A stretch of DNA of 64,000 nucleotides, from positions 30,187 to 94,186 of the forward strand of contig NZ_CALUCS010000009.1 of assembly GCF_943914615.1 (NCBI RefSeq), read 5' to 3'. The DNA is from an uncultured Corynebacterium sp. GTDB lineage: Bacteria > Actinomycetota > Actinomycetes > Mycobacteriales > Mycobacteriaceae. A program made the position numbers and the translations under genes. Numbering within the stretch: position 1 is the stretch's first letter; every line of letters begins with the position of its first letter. Below, piece by piece: positions 38,941-49,456 of the stretch. The notes beneath the pieces were generated by a model. That model made no database searches. It was not told the origin of the DNA and was given only the letters and a program-made list of their open reading frames with translations.

Positions 38941-38950
38941 GATCGGGGAC

Positions 38951-39826
38951 ATGAGCGCATCAACGCAGCAAGAGCCCAGTTTGATCCTGATTACGGGCAT
39001 GTCTGGCGCGGGGCGTCGAGCCACTGCCGCAGCCCTAGAGGAGCTCGGGTGGTACGTCGCAGACAACCTCCCGCCCGAGCTGATCGTGCGCATGGTCGAG
39101 CTCAGTTTCTCCGAGGATTCGCCGATCGAAAAGCTGGCCATTGTCACCGATGTGCGCTCCCGCGACTTCGCCGGCAACCTAACCAGCGTGCTGCACGACC
39201 TGCACACCGGTGGCCGCCGCCCGACGGTGCTGTACCTAGATGCCACTGACGAGGCGCTGATCGCCCGCTTCGATGCGGTCCGTCGCACCCACCCGCTGCA
39301 GCAGAAGGGCACGCTGCAGGACGGCATCGATCGGGAGCGCGAGATGCTGACCAGCATCCGCGAGCGTGCCGACATCGTGCTGGACACCACTAACCGCAGC
39401 ATCCACGACCTGCGCCGGGAGCTGGAGAAGTTTTTCGCCGCAGCCGACCACTCGAGCGTGCGCATCAACGTGCAAAGCTTCGGCTTCAAGCACGGTCCGC
39501 CGAAGGACATCGACATGCTGTTGGATGCGCGCTTTTTGCCGAACCCTTATTGGAATCCGGAACTGCGCCCCTTTAGAGGTATTGACGCCCCCGTCTCCGA
39601 CTTCGTGCTGTCTCAGCCAGGCGCGCAGGAGTTCCTCGACCACATCGTTGGGCTCATCCATTCGGTGCTACCGGGTTATCGCAAGGAAGGAAAGTTCTTC
39701 GTGTCCGTGGCCATCGGCTGCACGGGTGGGCACCACCGCAGCGTGGCGATCGTCGAGGAGCTGACCCGCCGCCTGGCCGACGATGGTGTGCTGGTAAACC
39801 TGTCCCATCGGGACCTGGATCGTTAG
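38951..39826 (+). CDS. rapZ: RapZ/YvcJ-family nucleotide-binding protein
   Basis: The 291-residue protein has an N-terminal P-loop domain and a C-terminal RNA-binding-like domain (FGFKHGPPKDIDMLLDARFLPNPY, IGCTGGHHRSV). In E. coli RapZ controls GlmZ sRNA; its target in actinobacteria is not known. The P-loop reads GMSGAGRRAT, with Arg where Lys is expected, as in other actinobacteria. The ATG at 38951 is preferred over 38930, which overlaps uvrC. It starts the conserved rapZ-yvcK-whiA trio. Confidence 0.93.
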   Translation: MSASTQQEPSLILITGMSGAGRRATAAALEELGWYVADNLPPELIVRMVELSFSEDSPIEKLAIVTDVRSRDFAGNLTSVLHDLHTGGRRPTVLYLDATDEALIARFDAVRRTHPLQQKGTLQDGIDREREMLTSIRERADIVLDTTNRSIHDLRRELEKFFAAADHSSVRINVQSFGFKHGPPKDIDMLLDARFLPNPYWNPELRPFRGIDAPVSDFVLSQPGAQEFLDHIVGLIHSVLPGYRKEGKFFVSVAIGCTGGHHRSVAIVEELTRRLADDGVLVNLSHRDLDR

Positions 39827-39846
39827 GAAGGGGCCGGAAACAAACC

Positions 39847-40854
39847 ATGAGTACTTCCGAGAAGCCCGGCAAGCCCATTGCGAACATCGCCTGCCTCGGC
39901 GGCGGGCACGGGCTTTTTAACACGTTGCGTTCGGCGCGCACCATCGCCGACTACGTTTCCGCCATCGTGACGGTTGCCGACGACGGCGGCTCTTCCGGCC
40001 GTATCCGCCGCGAATTGGGATCGCTTCCGCCGGGCGATCTGCGCATGGCGCTGGCAGCTTTGACCAGGGACAACGAGCGCGGGCGCATGTGGGAGGAGGT
40101 CCTTCAGCATCGCTTCGGAGGCTCCGGGGCGCTGAAGGGCCACGCGCTCGGCAACTTCCTCATCACCGGCGTGGCCCAGGTGATGGGCAGCGAAATGGAC
40201 GCACTCGACGAGATCGGTCGCCTACTGGGCATCGAGGGACGGGTGATTCCTATGAGTAATGAGCCGCTGGACCTCGAGGCCGAGGTGCTGGGGCTGGAAG
40301 AGGATCCCCGCGAGGTCGTGGCCGTCCGCGGCCAAGTGGCAGTTGCCTCCACCCTCGGCGAAGTACGCCGCGTGAAACTGTACCCAGAGAACCCGCCGGC
40401 ATCGCAGGAAGCGGTGGAGGCGATCCGCAATGCCGACCTGGTATCCATGGGGCCGGGCTCCTGGTTCTCGAGTGTCATCCCACACCTGCTGGTGCCGGAG
40501 ATCGTGGACGCCCTAAATCAGACAAAGGCCGTCAAGGCCCTGGTACTGAACCTAGTCCCGGAACCGGGGGAGACCGCGGGCATGTCCCTCGAGCATCACA
40601 TCCATATGGTGCGTCAGCACTGCCCGAGCCTACAGATTGACGTTGTCATCGTCGATCTGTCAACGATGCCAGTGGCCAGCACTCGGCGTCATATCGATCG
40701 AGCCGCAGCAGCACTCGGCGCCAAGGTCATCTACCGCGACGTGCGGGAAGACGACAACCGGGGACGCTGGACCGACCGACACAACCCGGCGAAGCTTGCC
40801 GCTGTGTTGCAGGAGGTATCCGGAGGAGTGAAGGACCTGCCAGAGCGGGAATAG
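39847..40854 (+). CDS. yvcK: YvcK/CofD-like protein (gluconeogenesis factor family)
   Basis: The 335-residue protein belongs to the family of B. subtilis YvcK and M. tuberculosis CuvA, which bind nucleotide sugars and influence cell-wall growth. It starts with ACLGGGHGLFNTLRSAR and has VTVADDGGSSGRIRRELGSLPPGD and GHALGNFL. The segment PGSWFSSVIPHLLVPEI, near residue 204, is typical. It lies between rapZ and whiA, as in most Gram-positive bacteria. Confidence 0.93.
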   Translation: MSTSEKPGKPIANIACLGGGHGLFNTLRSARTIADYVSAIVTVADDGGSSGRIRRELGSLPPGDLRMALAALTRDNERGRMWEEVLQHRFGGSGALKGHALGNFLITGVAQVMGSEMDALDEIGRLLGIEGRVIPMSNEPLDLEAEVLGLEEDPREVVAVRGQVAVASTLGEVRRVKLYPENPPASQEAVEAIRNADLVSMGPGSWFSSVIPHLLVPEIVDALNQTKAVKALVLNLVPEPGETAGMSLEHHIHMVRQHCPSLQIDVVIVDLSTMPVASTRRHIDRAAAALGAKVIYRDVREDDNRGRWTDRHNPAKLAAVLQEVSGGVKDLPERE

Positions 40855-40944
40855 CTTTTCCAGCTATAATCAGATGCTTTGAGCACTAGTTGCGTCCGAC
40901 CAATCGGGATACAAGAGCCAAAAAAGACTAAAGAAGGGAAGCCC

Positions 40945-41931
40945 GTGGCACTGACGGCTGATGTGAAGGCAGAGCTAAACCGAGTTTTGGTGACCCGCCA
41001 CGACGTAATGACCGCCGAGGTCGCCAGCCTGCTGCGCTACACGGCCGCCCTGCACCTGGTGGGCAAGAAGATCGTAGTGGAGTCCGAAGTCGACTCGGCG
41101 GAGACCGCCAGGCGGCTGACCGACATGGTCGAGCAGCTGTTCAAGATCGAGCCGGAGCACCAGATCATCGGCGCGGGTAACCTGCGCCGCCGCCCACGTC
41201 ACGTTCTGCGCTGGACTGAAGGCGGCATGGAGCTGGCCCGCCGTACCGAACTGATTGACCGCGTGGGGCGACCCGTTCGCGGCCTGCCGCGGTTTATCAT
41301 CGGCGGTACCAAGGATCAATGCGTGGCGGCCTGGCGCGGCGCCTTCCTGGCTCACGGCTACATCACGGACCCGGGTCGATCCTCTGCGCTGGAAGTGCAG
41401 ACGCCGTCCAACGAGGCCGCCTTGGCGCTAGTGGGCGCTGCCCGCCGCATCGACGTGACAGCCAAGACTAAGGAGGCCCGGGGAGTCAACCGTGTCGTGA
41501 TCCGCGACGGCGATTCTATCGGCCGGTTGCTAATGCTGATGGGCGCCCAGGACACCCGTGAGGTGTGGGAGAAGCAGCGCCGCACCCGGGAGAACCGAGC
41601 CAAGGCCAACCGGTTGGCCAACTTCGACGATGCTAACCTGCGCCGCAGCGCCCGTGCCGCCGTCGCCGCTGCAGCCCGCGTGGAGCGCGCCCTGGAGATC
41701 CTAGAAAATGACGTGCCCCAGCACCTGGCTCAGGCCGGCCAGCTGCGGGTGGAGCACAAGGAGGCCTCCTTGGAAGAGCTCGGCCGCCTGGCGGAGCCGC
41801 CGATGACGAAGGACGCGGTGGCCGGCCGTATTCGCCGTCTACTGTCTATGGCGGACAAGCGCGCCGAGGAGCTGGGGCTGCCGGATACGCACTCCGCAGT
41901 GACCTCGGAGCTGTTTAATGATGTGGACTAG
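40945..41931 (+). CDS. whiA: Sporulation/division regulator WhiA homologue
   Basis: WhiA combines a LAGLIDADG-like N-terminal domain with a C-terminal helix-turn-helix domain. In Streptomyces it controls sporulation; in non-sporulating actinobacteria it is linked to cell division. I use the GTG at 40945, after GAAGGGAA, giving 328 residues starting MALTADVKAELNRV, the family length. The C-terminal part has LEELGRLAEPPMTKDAVAGRIRRL. A TTG at 40879 in frame is rejected as too long. Confidence 0.95.
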   Translation: MALTADVKAELNRVLVTRHDVMTAEVASLLRYTAALHLVGKKIVVESEVDSAETARRLTDMVEQLFKIEPEHQIIGAGNLRRRPRHVLRWTEGGMELARRTELIDRVGRPVRGLPRFIIGGTKDQCVAAWRGAFLAHGYITDPGRSSALEVQTPSNEAALALVGAARRIDVTAKTKEARGVNRVVIRDGDSIGRLLMLMGAQDTREVWEKQRRTRENRAKANRLANFDDANLRRSARAAVAAAARVERALEILENDVPQHLAQAGQLRVEHKEASLEELGRLAEPPMTKDAVAGRIRRLLSMADKRAEELGLPDTHSAVTSELFNDVD

Positions 41932-41988
41932 TACCCCCGTCCCGCAGGGAGTTAATAATCCCTGCGAAGCTGATGGGCCGCGGGTACT
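41930..41988. other. Nested inverted repeats between whiA and gap
   Basis: AGTACCC (41930-41936) pairs with GGGTACT (41982-41988), and inside it CGCAGGG (41943-41949) pairs with CCCTGCG (41960-41966). No T run follows either stem. It starts at the whiA stop codon, so it may be a terminator without a U tract or a processing site. Confidence 0.55.
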
Positions 41989-42042
41989 CTCGGAAGTGTC
42001 GGCGTGAGGGTCGAGGGCTTGGTTTTTGAGCCGTGGGCCTTG

Positions 42043-42070
42043 GCGTCTAGATCGAGGTAAATGTAGACGC
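42043..42070. promoter_or_regulatory. Inverted repeat in the gap 5' region
   Basis: GCGTCTA (42043-42049) and TAGACGC (42064-42070) are perfect 7-base inverted repeats with a 14-base spacer. They end 20 bases before the gap ATG. It may be an operator or a leader hairpin close to the ribosome binding site. I could not assign a confident -10 and -35 pair in this 159-base gap. Confidence 0.5.
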
Positions 42071-42090
42071 TCTGTTTAGGAGATCAACTT

Positions 42091-43098
<1,008 letters not shown>

Positions 43099-43143
43099 GT
43101 CGCTTACCGGCCGAAAGTCCCTTTAGGACGATTTAGGACAATG

Positions 43144-43208
43144 ACGGGTTCGGCTCCGATCGCCGCACGTTAGCGCGTCGCGCCGATCGAGTCGACCCGT
43201 TTTCTCTT
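43144..43208 (+). terminator. Long rho-independent terminator between gap and pgk
   Basis: ACGGGT (43144-43149) pairs with ACCCGT (43195-43200), and the stem continues inward, with small bulges, from TCGGCTCCGATCG to CGATCGAGTCG. TTTCTCTT follows directly. pgk starts 63 bases later, so the structure could stop most gap transcripts and let only part read into pgk. Confidence 0.75.
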
Positions 43209-43271
43209 ATTCATACAAACCCGCTTTAACCCAAAAGATTTCACCCCAGCAGAAAGCTTAAGGAGCTTCCC

Positions 43272-44483
43272 ATGGCCATCAAGACCGTTCAAGATCTGAT
43301 CAACGAGGGCGTACAGGGTCGCCATGTCCTGGTCCGCGCTGACCTGAACGTCCCGCTGTCCGACGGCAACATTACCGACCCAGGTCGCATCGATGCCTCT
43401 GTGCCGACGCTGAAGGCCCTGCTGGAAGCCGGCGCCCGCGTCGTCGTCTCCGCCCACTTGGGCCGCCCGAAGGGCGAGTTCAAGGACGAGTTCTCCCTGG
43501 CCCCTGTCGCCGAGGCTCTGTCCGAGCGTTTGGACCAGTGGGTACCGCTGGCCACCGATGTCACGGGAGAGGATGCCCACGAGCGGGCCAACGGCCTGGA
43601 CGACGGTGACATCCTCCTGCTAGAGAACGTTCGTTTCGACGCCCGTGAGACCTCCAATGACGAGGCAGAACGCGCGGAGTTCGCCGCGGAGCTGGCTGCA
43701 CTGACCGGCGACAACGGCGCCTTCGTCTCCGACGGCTTCGGCGTTGTTCACCGCAAGCAGGCCTCTGTCTACGACGTGGCCAAGAAGCTCCCAAACTACG
43801 CCGGTGGGCTGGTGGAGGCCGAGCTGAACGTGCTGTGCAAGGTATCGGAAGCCCCGGAGAAGCCCTACGCCGTCGTGCTGGGTGGTTCCAAGGTCTCTGA
43901 CAAGCTGGGCGTCATCGAGGCGCTCGCTCCACGCGTGGACAACCTCATCATCGGCGGCGGCATGTGCTTCACCTTCCTAGCGGCCAAGGGCTACGAGGTC
44001 GGCGGTTCGCTGTTGCAGGAAGACATGATCGACACCTGCAAGGACCTGCTGGAGCGCTTCGGTGACGTCATCGTGCTGCCCACCGACGTCGTGGCCGCAG
44101 AGCGCTTTGACAAGGATGCTGAGCACCGCACCGTCGACCTGAACTCTATCCCGGCTGGCTGGATGGGCCTGGACATCGGCCCGGAGTCCGTTAAGGCTTT
44201 CGCCGATGTTCTCTCCAACTCCAAGACCGTCTTCTGGAACGGCCCCATGGGCGTCTTCGAGTTCCCTGCGTTCGCTGAGGGTACGCGCGGTGTCGCCCAG
44301 GCAATTATTGACGCCACCGCTGCTGGTGCATTCTCGGTCGTCGGCGGCGGCGACTCTGCCGCAGCAGTGCGCACCCTGGGGCTGGACGAGGAGGGCTTCT
44401 CCCACATCTCCACCGGCGGCGGCGCCTCCCTGGAGTTCCTGGAGGGCAAGGAGCTGCCTGGCGTTTCCGTCCTGGAGAGCTAA
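43272..44483 (+). CDS. pgk: Phosphoglycerate kinase
   Basis: This two-domain enzyme transfers phosphate from 1,3-bisphosphoglycerate to ADP. The 403-residue protein has VLVRADLNVPLSDG near residue 17, the substrate-binding SAHLGRPKG near 60, ENVRF near 118, VLGGSKVSDKLGV near 205, and GGGDSAAAVR near 357. The ATG follows AAGGAGCTTCCC. It is probably cotranscribed with tpiA. Confidence 0.97.
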   Translation: MAIKTVQDLINEGVQGRHVLVRADLNVPLSDGNITDPGRIDASVPTLKALLEAGARVVVSAHLGRPKGEFKDEFSLAPVAEALSERLDQWVPLATDVTGEDAHERANGLDDGDILLLENVRFDARETSNDEAERAEFAAELAALTGDNGAFVSDGFGVVHRKQASVYDVAKKLPNYAGGLVEAELNVLCKVSEAPEKPYAVVLGGSKVSDKLGVIEALAPRVDNLIIGGGMCFTFLAAKGYEVGGSLLQEDMIDTCKDLLERFGDVIVLPTDVVAAERFDKDAEHRTVDLNSIPAGWMGLDIGPESVKAFADVLSNSKTVFWNGPMGVFEFPAFAEGTRGVAQAIIDATAAGAFSVVGGGDSAAAVRTLGLDEEGFSHISTGGGASLEFLEGKELPGVSVLES

Positions 44484-44578
44484 GCAGCCCCTGCCGTTTG
44501 CAACACGAATATGCTGCGCACGCAGCAACCATCTAGAAAGAACCAGATCTGGAAAGAGCTAGAGAGGCATATACTTTC

Positions 44579-45364
<786 letters not shown>

Positions 45365-45376
45365 GAAGCGAAAAAG

Positions 45377-48223
45377 ATGAGCAAAGACACGATCCGCGGC
45401 ACCGCAATTCCCGTCGCTCCCGAAGAGATTGCCCACCCCGAGATCAGCCCAACGGTGCGGGACGATACCCGCTACCTAGGGCGCATCTTGGGCGAGGTGA
45501 TCCGCGAGCAGGAGGGCGAGTACACCTTCAACCTGATCGAAAACACCCGCAGCGCGGCGTTCGACCTGCGTTACGGCGAAATGCCTATCGAGGAGCTCGC
45601 CGAGCAGTTCAACACGCTGCCGACCGAAAAGGCACTGCCGGTCATTCGCGCGTTCTCGCACTTCGCGTTGATGGCGAACCTGGCGGAAGACCTGTACGTA
45701 GAGCGGGTGCGTGACCTCGAGGAGGATCGCGGCAACACCGCGCCGCGCTCCACGCTGGCCTACACCTGGCAGGAGCTGCACAACCGCGAGGTGCCGGGGG
45801 AGAAGGTCGCTGAGACCATGGCGAACGCTCTGGTGGCGCCTGTTTTGACGGCGCACCCCACGGAGACTCGCCGCCGGACCGTGTTCGACGTGCAAACCGA
45901 CATCATGAAGATGATGCGCCGCCGCGCACGTGTGCTCAAGGAACTGAAGCTCAACCCCGATTCGGTGCGTTCGGCCCGTCAGCTGGCCGAGATCGAGTTG
46001 GTGATCCGCCGCCGGATGACGCTGCTGTGGCAGACCTCCCTGATCCGCAGCGTGCGACCGCGCATCGAGGATGAGATCAAGGTGGGGCTGCGCTATTACG
46101 GCATCAGCCTGCTCAGCGAGATCCCGGCCATCAACCGCCGCGTGAACGAGCACATGAAGGAGCAGTACGGAGACATGGTGCCCCGCACCGCAGTCGTACG
46201 CCCCGGCTCATGGATCGGCGGTGATCACGACGGCAACCCGTACGTTACGGCGGAAACGGTGGACATTGCCACGACGTCCGCCGCTCGCACTATCTTCGAC
46301 CACTATCAGAAGACCATCTACACGCTGGAGCATGAGCTCAGCCTGTCTTCTAAGTTCATCGACACCACCGAAGCGCTAGAGCAGCTGGCCGACCGTGGGC
46401 GCAACGACGTGCCCTCCCGCGTGGACGAGCCCTTCCGCCGCGCCCTCCACGGTATGCGTGGGCGTGTGGCGGCCACGGCCAAGCGCACCCTGGGTGAGCC
46501 GGTGGTTTCCGGCGGCATTCACAAGGGCCACGAGCCCTATGCCAACCCGGCGGAGTTGTTGGCGGACATCGACACGGTGGATCAGGCCCTGCGCCATTCC
46601 ATGGACGACCTGCTGGCTGATCACACCCTGGCGGATCTGCGGGAGGCCGTGGAGACCTTCGGCTTCAACCTGTACTCGCTGGACCTGCGCCAGAACTCCG
46701 AGAGTTTCGAAAACGTGCTGACGGAAGTCTTCTCCCGCGCGGGCGTGGCCGAAAACTACGCCGAGCTGGACGAGAACGCGAAGGTGGAGCTGCTGCTGAC
46801 CGAGCTGGCCAGCCCGCGTCCCCTTGCCGACCCGGAGGCCGAATGGTCGGAGGAGACCGCCCGCGAGCTCGGCATCTTCCGCGCCGCCGCGAAGGCTGCC
46901 AAGAAGTTCGGCGCGGAGGTGGTGCCGCACTGCATCATCTCTATGGCCTCGTCCGTCTCCGACGTGATCGAGCCGATGATCCTGCTCAAGGAAGTGGGGC
47001 TGATCCAGGCGAACGGCGAGCGCCCGCACGGATCCGTGGACATCATCCCGCTGTTCGAGACCATCGACGACCTCGCCGGTGGTGCGGACATCATGCGCCA
47101 GCTCTGGCAGTTGCCGCTGTACCGCAACTACGTGGCGGGTCGCGGGGATATCCAGGAGATCATGCTGGGCTACTCCGATTCCAACAAGGACGGGGGCTAC
47201 TTCGCCGCCAACTGGGCGCTCTACGACGCGGAGTTGGCGCTGGTCGAGGCCTCCCGTGAGGCCGGGCTGTTCCTGCGCCTGTTCCACGGGCGTGGCGGCA
47301 CCGTCGGCCGCGGCGGCGGTCCATCCTACGATGCAATCCTGGCGCAACCGAAGGGCGCGGTGCAGGGTGCGGTGCGCATCACCGAGCAGGGCGAGATCAT
47401 CTCCGCCAAGTACGGCGATCCCGCCAACGCCTCCCGCAACCTGGAGGCCCTCGTGGCCGCCACTCTGGAGGCCAGCCTGCTGCCCGTCGACGACCTCGAC
47501 GACCCCGACGTGGCCTTCGAGACCATGCGGCAGATCGCGGAGGAGTCTAGGAAGGCTTACTCTGCGCTGATGCACGAGGATCCGGGTTTCATCGAGTACT
47601 TCACCACCTCCACGCCGCTGGCGGAGATCGGCAGCCTGAACATCGGCTCCCGCCCCTCCTCGCGCAAGCAGACCACCGCGGTCTCGGATCTGCGCGCCAT
47701 CCCGTGGGTGCTCAGCTGGTCGCAGTCGCGCGTGATGCTGCCCGGCTGGTTCGGCGTGGGCAGCGCCCTGAAGCGTTGGATCGAAGATGGTTCTTCTGTA
47801 TCTGGTGACGCCACCTCGCGCCTCAACTACCTGCGGGAGCTCCACAGGCGCTGGCCTTTCTTCGACTCGGTGCTTTCTAACATGGCCCAGGTGATGTCTA
47901 AGGCAGACCTTTCCATCGCGCAGCTATACTCCGAGCTGGTGGGCGATAGGGAGGCGGCGGAGCGCATCTTCGACGTGATCGTCGAGGAGTACAAGCTGAC
48001 CGTGGAGATGTTCCTGCAGATCACCGAGCGGGAAACCCTGCTGGCGGACAACCCGGAGCTGGTCAGCTCCGTGCGCAACCGCTTCCCGTACCTGGTGCCG
48101 CTGAACCTGCTGCAGGTGGAGCTGCTGCGCCGCTTCCGCGCTGGCGACGATTCCGATAGCGTGCGTTCGGGCATCCAGCTGACGATGAACGGTTTGGCCA
48201 CCGCGCTGCGCAACTCAGGTTAG
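45377..48223 (+). CDS. ppc: Phosphoenolpyruvate carboxylase
   Basis: The enzyme fixes bicarbonate onto PEP to refill oxaloacetate and is the main anaplerotic enzyme of many corynebacteria. The protein has 948 residues, somewhat longer than C. glutamicum PEPC. The catalytic motifs VLTAHPTETRRR (near residue 155) and FHGRGGTVGRGGGP (near 638) are intact, as is GYSDSNKDGGY near 597. It follows tpiA closely. Confidence 0.97.
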   Translation: MSKDTIRGTAIPVAPEEIAHPEISPTVRDDTRYLGRILGEVIREQEGEYTFNLIENTRSAAFDLRYGEMPIEELAEQFNTLPTEKALPVIRAFSHFALMANLAEDLYVERVRDLEEDRGNTAPRSTLAYTWQELHNREVPGEKVAETMANALVAPVLTAHPTETRRRTVFDVQTDIMKMMRRRARVLKELKLNPDSVRSARQLAEIELVIRRRMTLLWQTSLIRSVRPRIEDEIKVGLRYYGISLLSEIPAINRRVNEHMKEQYGDMVPRTAVVRPGSWIGGDHDGNPYVTAETVDIATTSAARTIFDHYQKTIYTLEHELSLSSKFIDTTEALEQLADRGRNDVPSRVDEPFRRALHGMRGRVAATAKRTLGEPVVSGGIHKGHEPYANPAELLADIDTVDQALRHSMDDLLADHTLADLREAVETFGFNLYSLDLRQNSESFENVLTEVFSRAGVAENYAELDENAKVELLLTELASPRPLADPEAEWSEETARELGIFRAAAKAAKKFGAEVVPHCIISMASSVSDVIEPMILLKEVGLIQANGERPHGSVDIIPLFETIDDLAGGADIMRQLWQLPLYRNYVAGRGDIQEIMLGYSDSNKDGGYFAANWALYDAELALVEASREAGLFLRLFHGRGGTVGRGGGPSYDAILAQPKGAVQGAVRITEQGEIISAKYGDPANASRNLEALVAATLEASLLPVDDLDDPDVAFETMRQIAEESRKAYSALMHEDPGFIEYFTTSTPLAEIGSLNIGSRPSSRKQTTAVSDLRAIPWVLSWSQSRVMLPGWFGVGSALKRWIEDGSSVSGDATSRLNYLRELHRRWPFFDSVLSNMAQVMSKADLSIAQLYSELVGDREAAERIFDVIVEEYKLTVEMFLQITERETLLADNPELVSSVRNRFPYLVPLNLLQVELLRRFRAGDDSDSVRSGIQLTMNGLATALRNSG

Positions 48224-48258
48224 GTAACTCGAGCTAGCAAGGGAGCCAGAACGCCGCA

Positions 48259-48285
48259 CCCCGCGTGGCAGGTTGTCACGCGGGG
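48259..48285. terminator. Strong hairpin after ppc (terminator without U tract)
   Basis: CCCCGCGTG (48259-48267) and CACGCGGGG (48277-48285) form a perfect 9-bp GC-rich stem with a 9-base loop. It lies 36 bases after the ppc stop. No T run follows, which fits the U-less hairpins often seen at actinobacterial gene ends. Confidence 0.55.
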
Positions 48286-48300
48286 CCTACAGCGGGTAAA

Positions 48301-48329
48301 TTCGTGGTGTTAATTGAAAGTTGTAGTAA
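48301..48329 (+). promoter_or_regulatory. Candidate secG promoter
   Basis: TTCGTG (48301-48306) and TAGTAA (48324-48329) are 17 bases apart. Transcription would start about 27 bases before the secG TTG start. With the preceding hairpin this suggests that secG has its own transcript. Confidence 0.45.
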
Positions 48330-48362
48330 GTCGATTTCAAAAGAAGAGTTGAGGGTAGGGCA

Positions 48363-48602
48363 TTGATCCTAACGCTGCAGATCATCCTGGTTATCACCAG
48401 CTTGCTGATGGGCCTTTCCGTGTTGCTGCACAAGGGTAAGGGCGGCGGCCTGTCCAGCCTGTTCGGTGGCGGCATGCAGTCCAACCTGTCCGGTTCCACC
48501 GTGGCGGAGAAGAACCTGGATCGCCTGACCGTGGGCACCGCAGTGATCTGGCTGCTGGCCCTGATCGGCCTGAACCTGGTTCTGCACTACGGCCTGGCCT
48601 AG
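48363..48602 (+). CDS. secG: Preprotein translocase subunit SecG
   Basis: SecG is the small third subunit of the SecYEG channel. The 79-residue protein has two hydrophobic helices (about residues 2-20 and 55-76). Between them lies the conserved cytoplasmic loop KGKGGGLSSLFGGGM. The start appears to be TTG at 48363 after GAGGGTAGGG. The ppc-secG order is conserved in corynebacteria. Confidence 0.93.
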   Translation: MILTLQIILVITSLLMGLSVLLHKGKGGGLSSLFGGGMQSNLSGSTVAEKNLDRLTVGTAVIWLLALIGLNLVLHYGLA

Positions 48603-48622
48603 AAGCCAGACCGCTTAACAAC

Positions 48623-49456
48623 TTAAAGCAGCGGGTTGGCGGCCTCGTCAACCCATAGCAGCGTCGCCTCCGTGCCGGAGGCCAAAGCTGCGGGCCACTC
48701 GGCGCCATTGCCGCCGTTAAACACCTGGCCCGCAGCTGCTTTCTTTTCCTCGCCGCTGACTAGCAGCCACACCTGTCGGGAGCGGTTGACCGCCTGCATG
48801 GCCAGGCTGATGCGCTCCGCCGGGGGCTTCGGACACTCGCGCACCGCCACCACCGAACCCTCGGCGTGCAGGAGCGCGTCGGTGTGCGGGAACAGCGAAT
48901 TGATGTGCCCTTCCGGGCCCATTCCCAGCAGGTGGATGTCGAAGCCCTCGGGAGCCACCTGATCCACCGTCTTGCCGTAGAACTCCGCGGCGGCATCCAG
49001 CGCTTGGCCGTCGGGTTCCTCGCCGGCGGCCAGGGCCGGAACACGGTATACGTTCAGCGAAGGGATGTTCACGTGGCGCAGCAGAGCATCGAAGGCCTGC
49101 TTGTCGTTGCGTTCCGGGTCGCCAGCGGCCAAGAAGCGCTCGTCGCCAAAGAAGACATATACCTGGGACCAGTCGATCGCGGTGACGGGGAAGTCCTCCG
49201 CCGTCTGCTGCGCCGCATGGTCCAGGGCGGCGATTTCCGCCAGGGTGGCGATGCCTGCGCCGCCTCCGGTCAGCACCACGCGGACGATGCCGTCGCCCGT
49301 TACGGTGTCCCCGGTGCGCTGCAGTTCCGCCACGGTGTTGATGAATTCGCGGGCCGCGGCTGTTGCCAGGTCCTGCTTGTTGTCGCGGGGGCGCAGTTCC
49401 ACCCCTGTCTTGTCGCTGACGACAGCGGTACGGCGGTTATTCTGCGTGGGCTTCAT
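48623..49456 (-). CDS. pgl: 6-Phosphogluconolactonase
   Basis: The enzyme hydrolyses 6-phosphogluconolactone in the oxidative pentose phosphate pathway. The 277-residue protein shows LTGGGAGIATL near residue 66, WSQVYVFFGDERFL near 102, and GMGPEGHINSLFPHT near 180, which place it in the NagB/DevB fold. Its ATG overlaps the opcA stop (ATGA). It is the last gene of the tkt-tal-zwf-opcA-pgl operon. Confidence 0.95.
   Translation of the reverse strand: MKPTQNNRRTAVVSDKTGVELRPRDNKQDLATAAAREFINTVAELQRTGDTVTGDGIVRVVLTGGGAGIATLAEIAALDHAAQQTAEDFPVTAIDWSQVYVFFGDERFLAAGDPERNDKQAFDALLRHVNIPSLNVYRVPALAAGEEPDGQALDAAAEFYGKTVDQVAPEGFDIHLLGMGPEGHINSLFPHTDALLHAEGSVVAVRECPKPPAERISLAMQAVNRSRQVWLLVSGEEKKAAAGQVFNGGNGAEWPAALASGTEATLLWVDEAANPLL

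Noticed and set aside
42045..42068. GTCTA and TAGAC half-sites before gap as an McbR operator
   Set aside because: The order is reversed and the spacer is 14 bases, not TAGAC-N6-GTCTA. It is reported only as an inverted repeat.
46376..47845. Open frame of 489 codons on the minus strand opposite ppc
   Set aside because: It is fully inside the intact ppc gene and has no recognisable domain.
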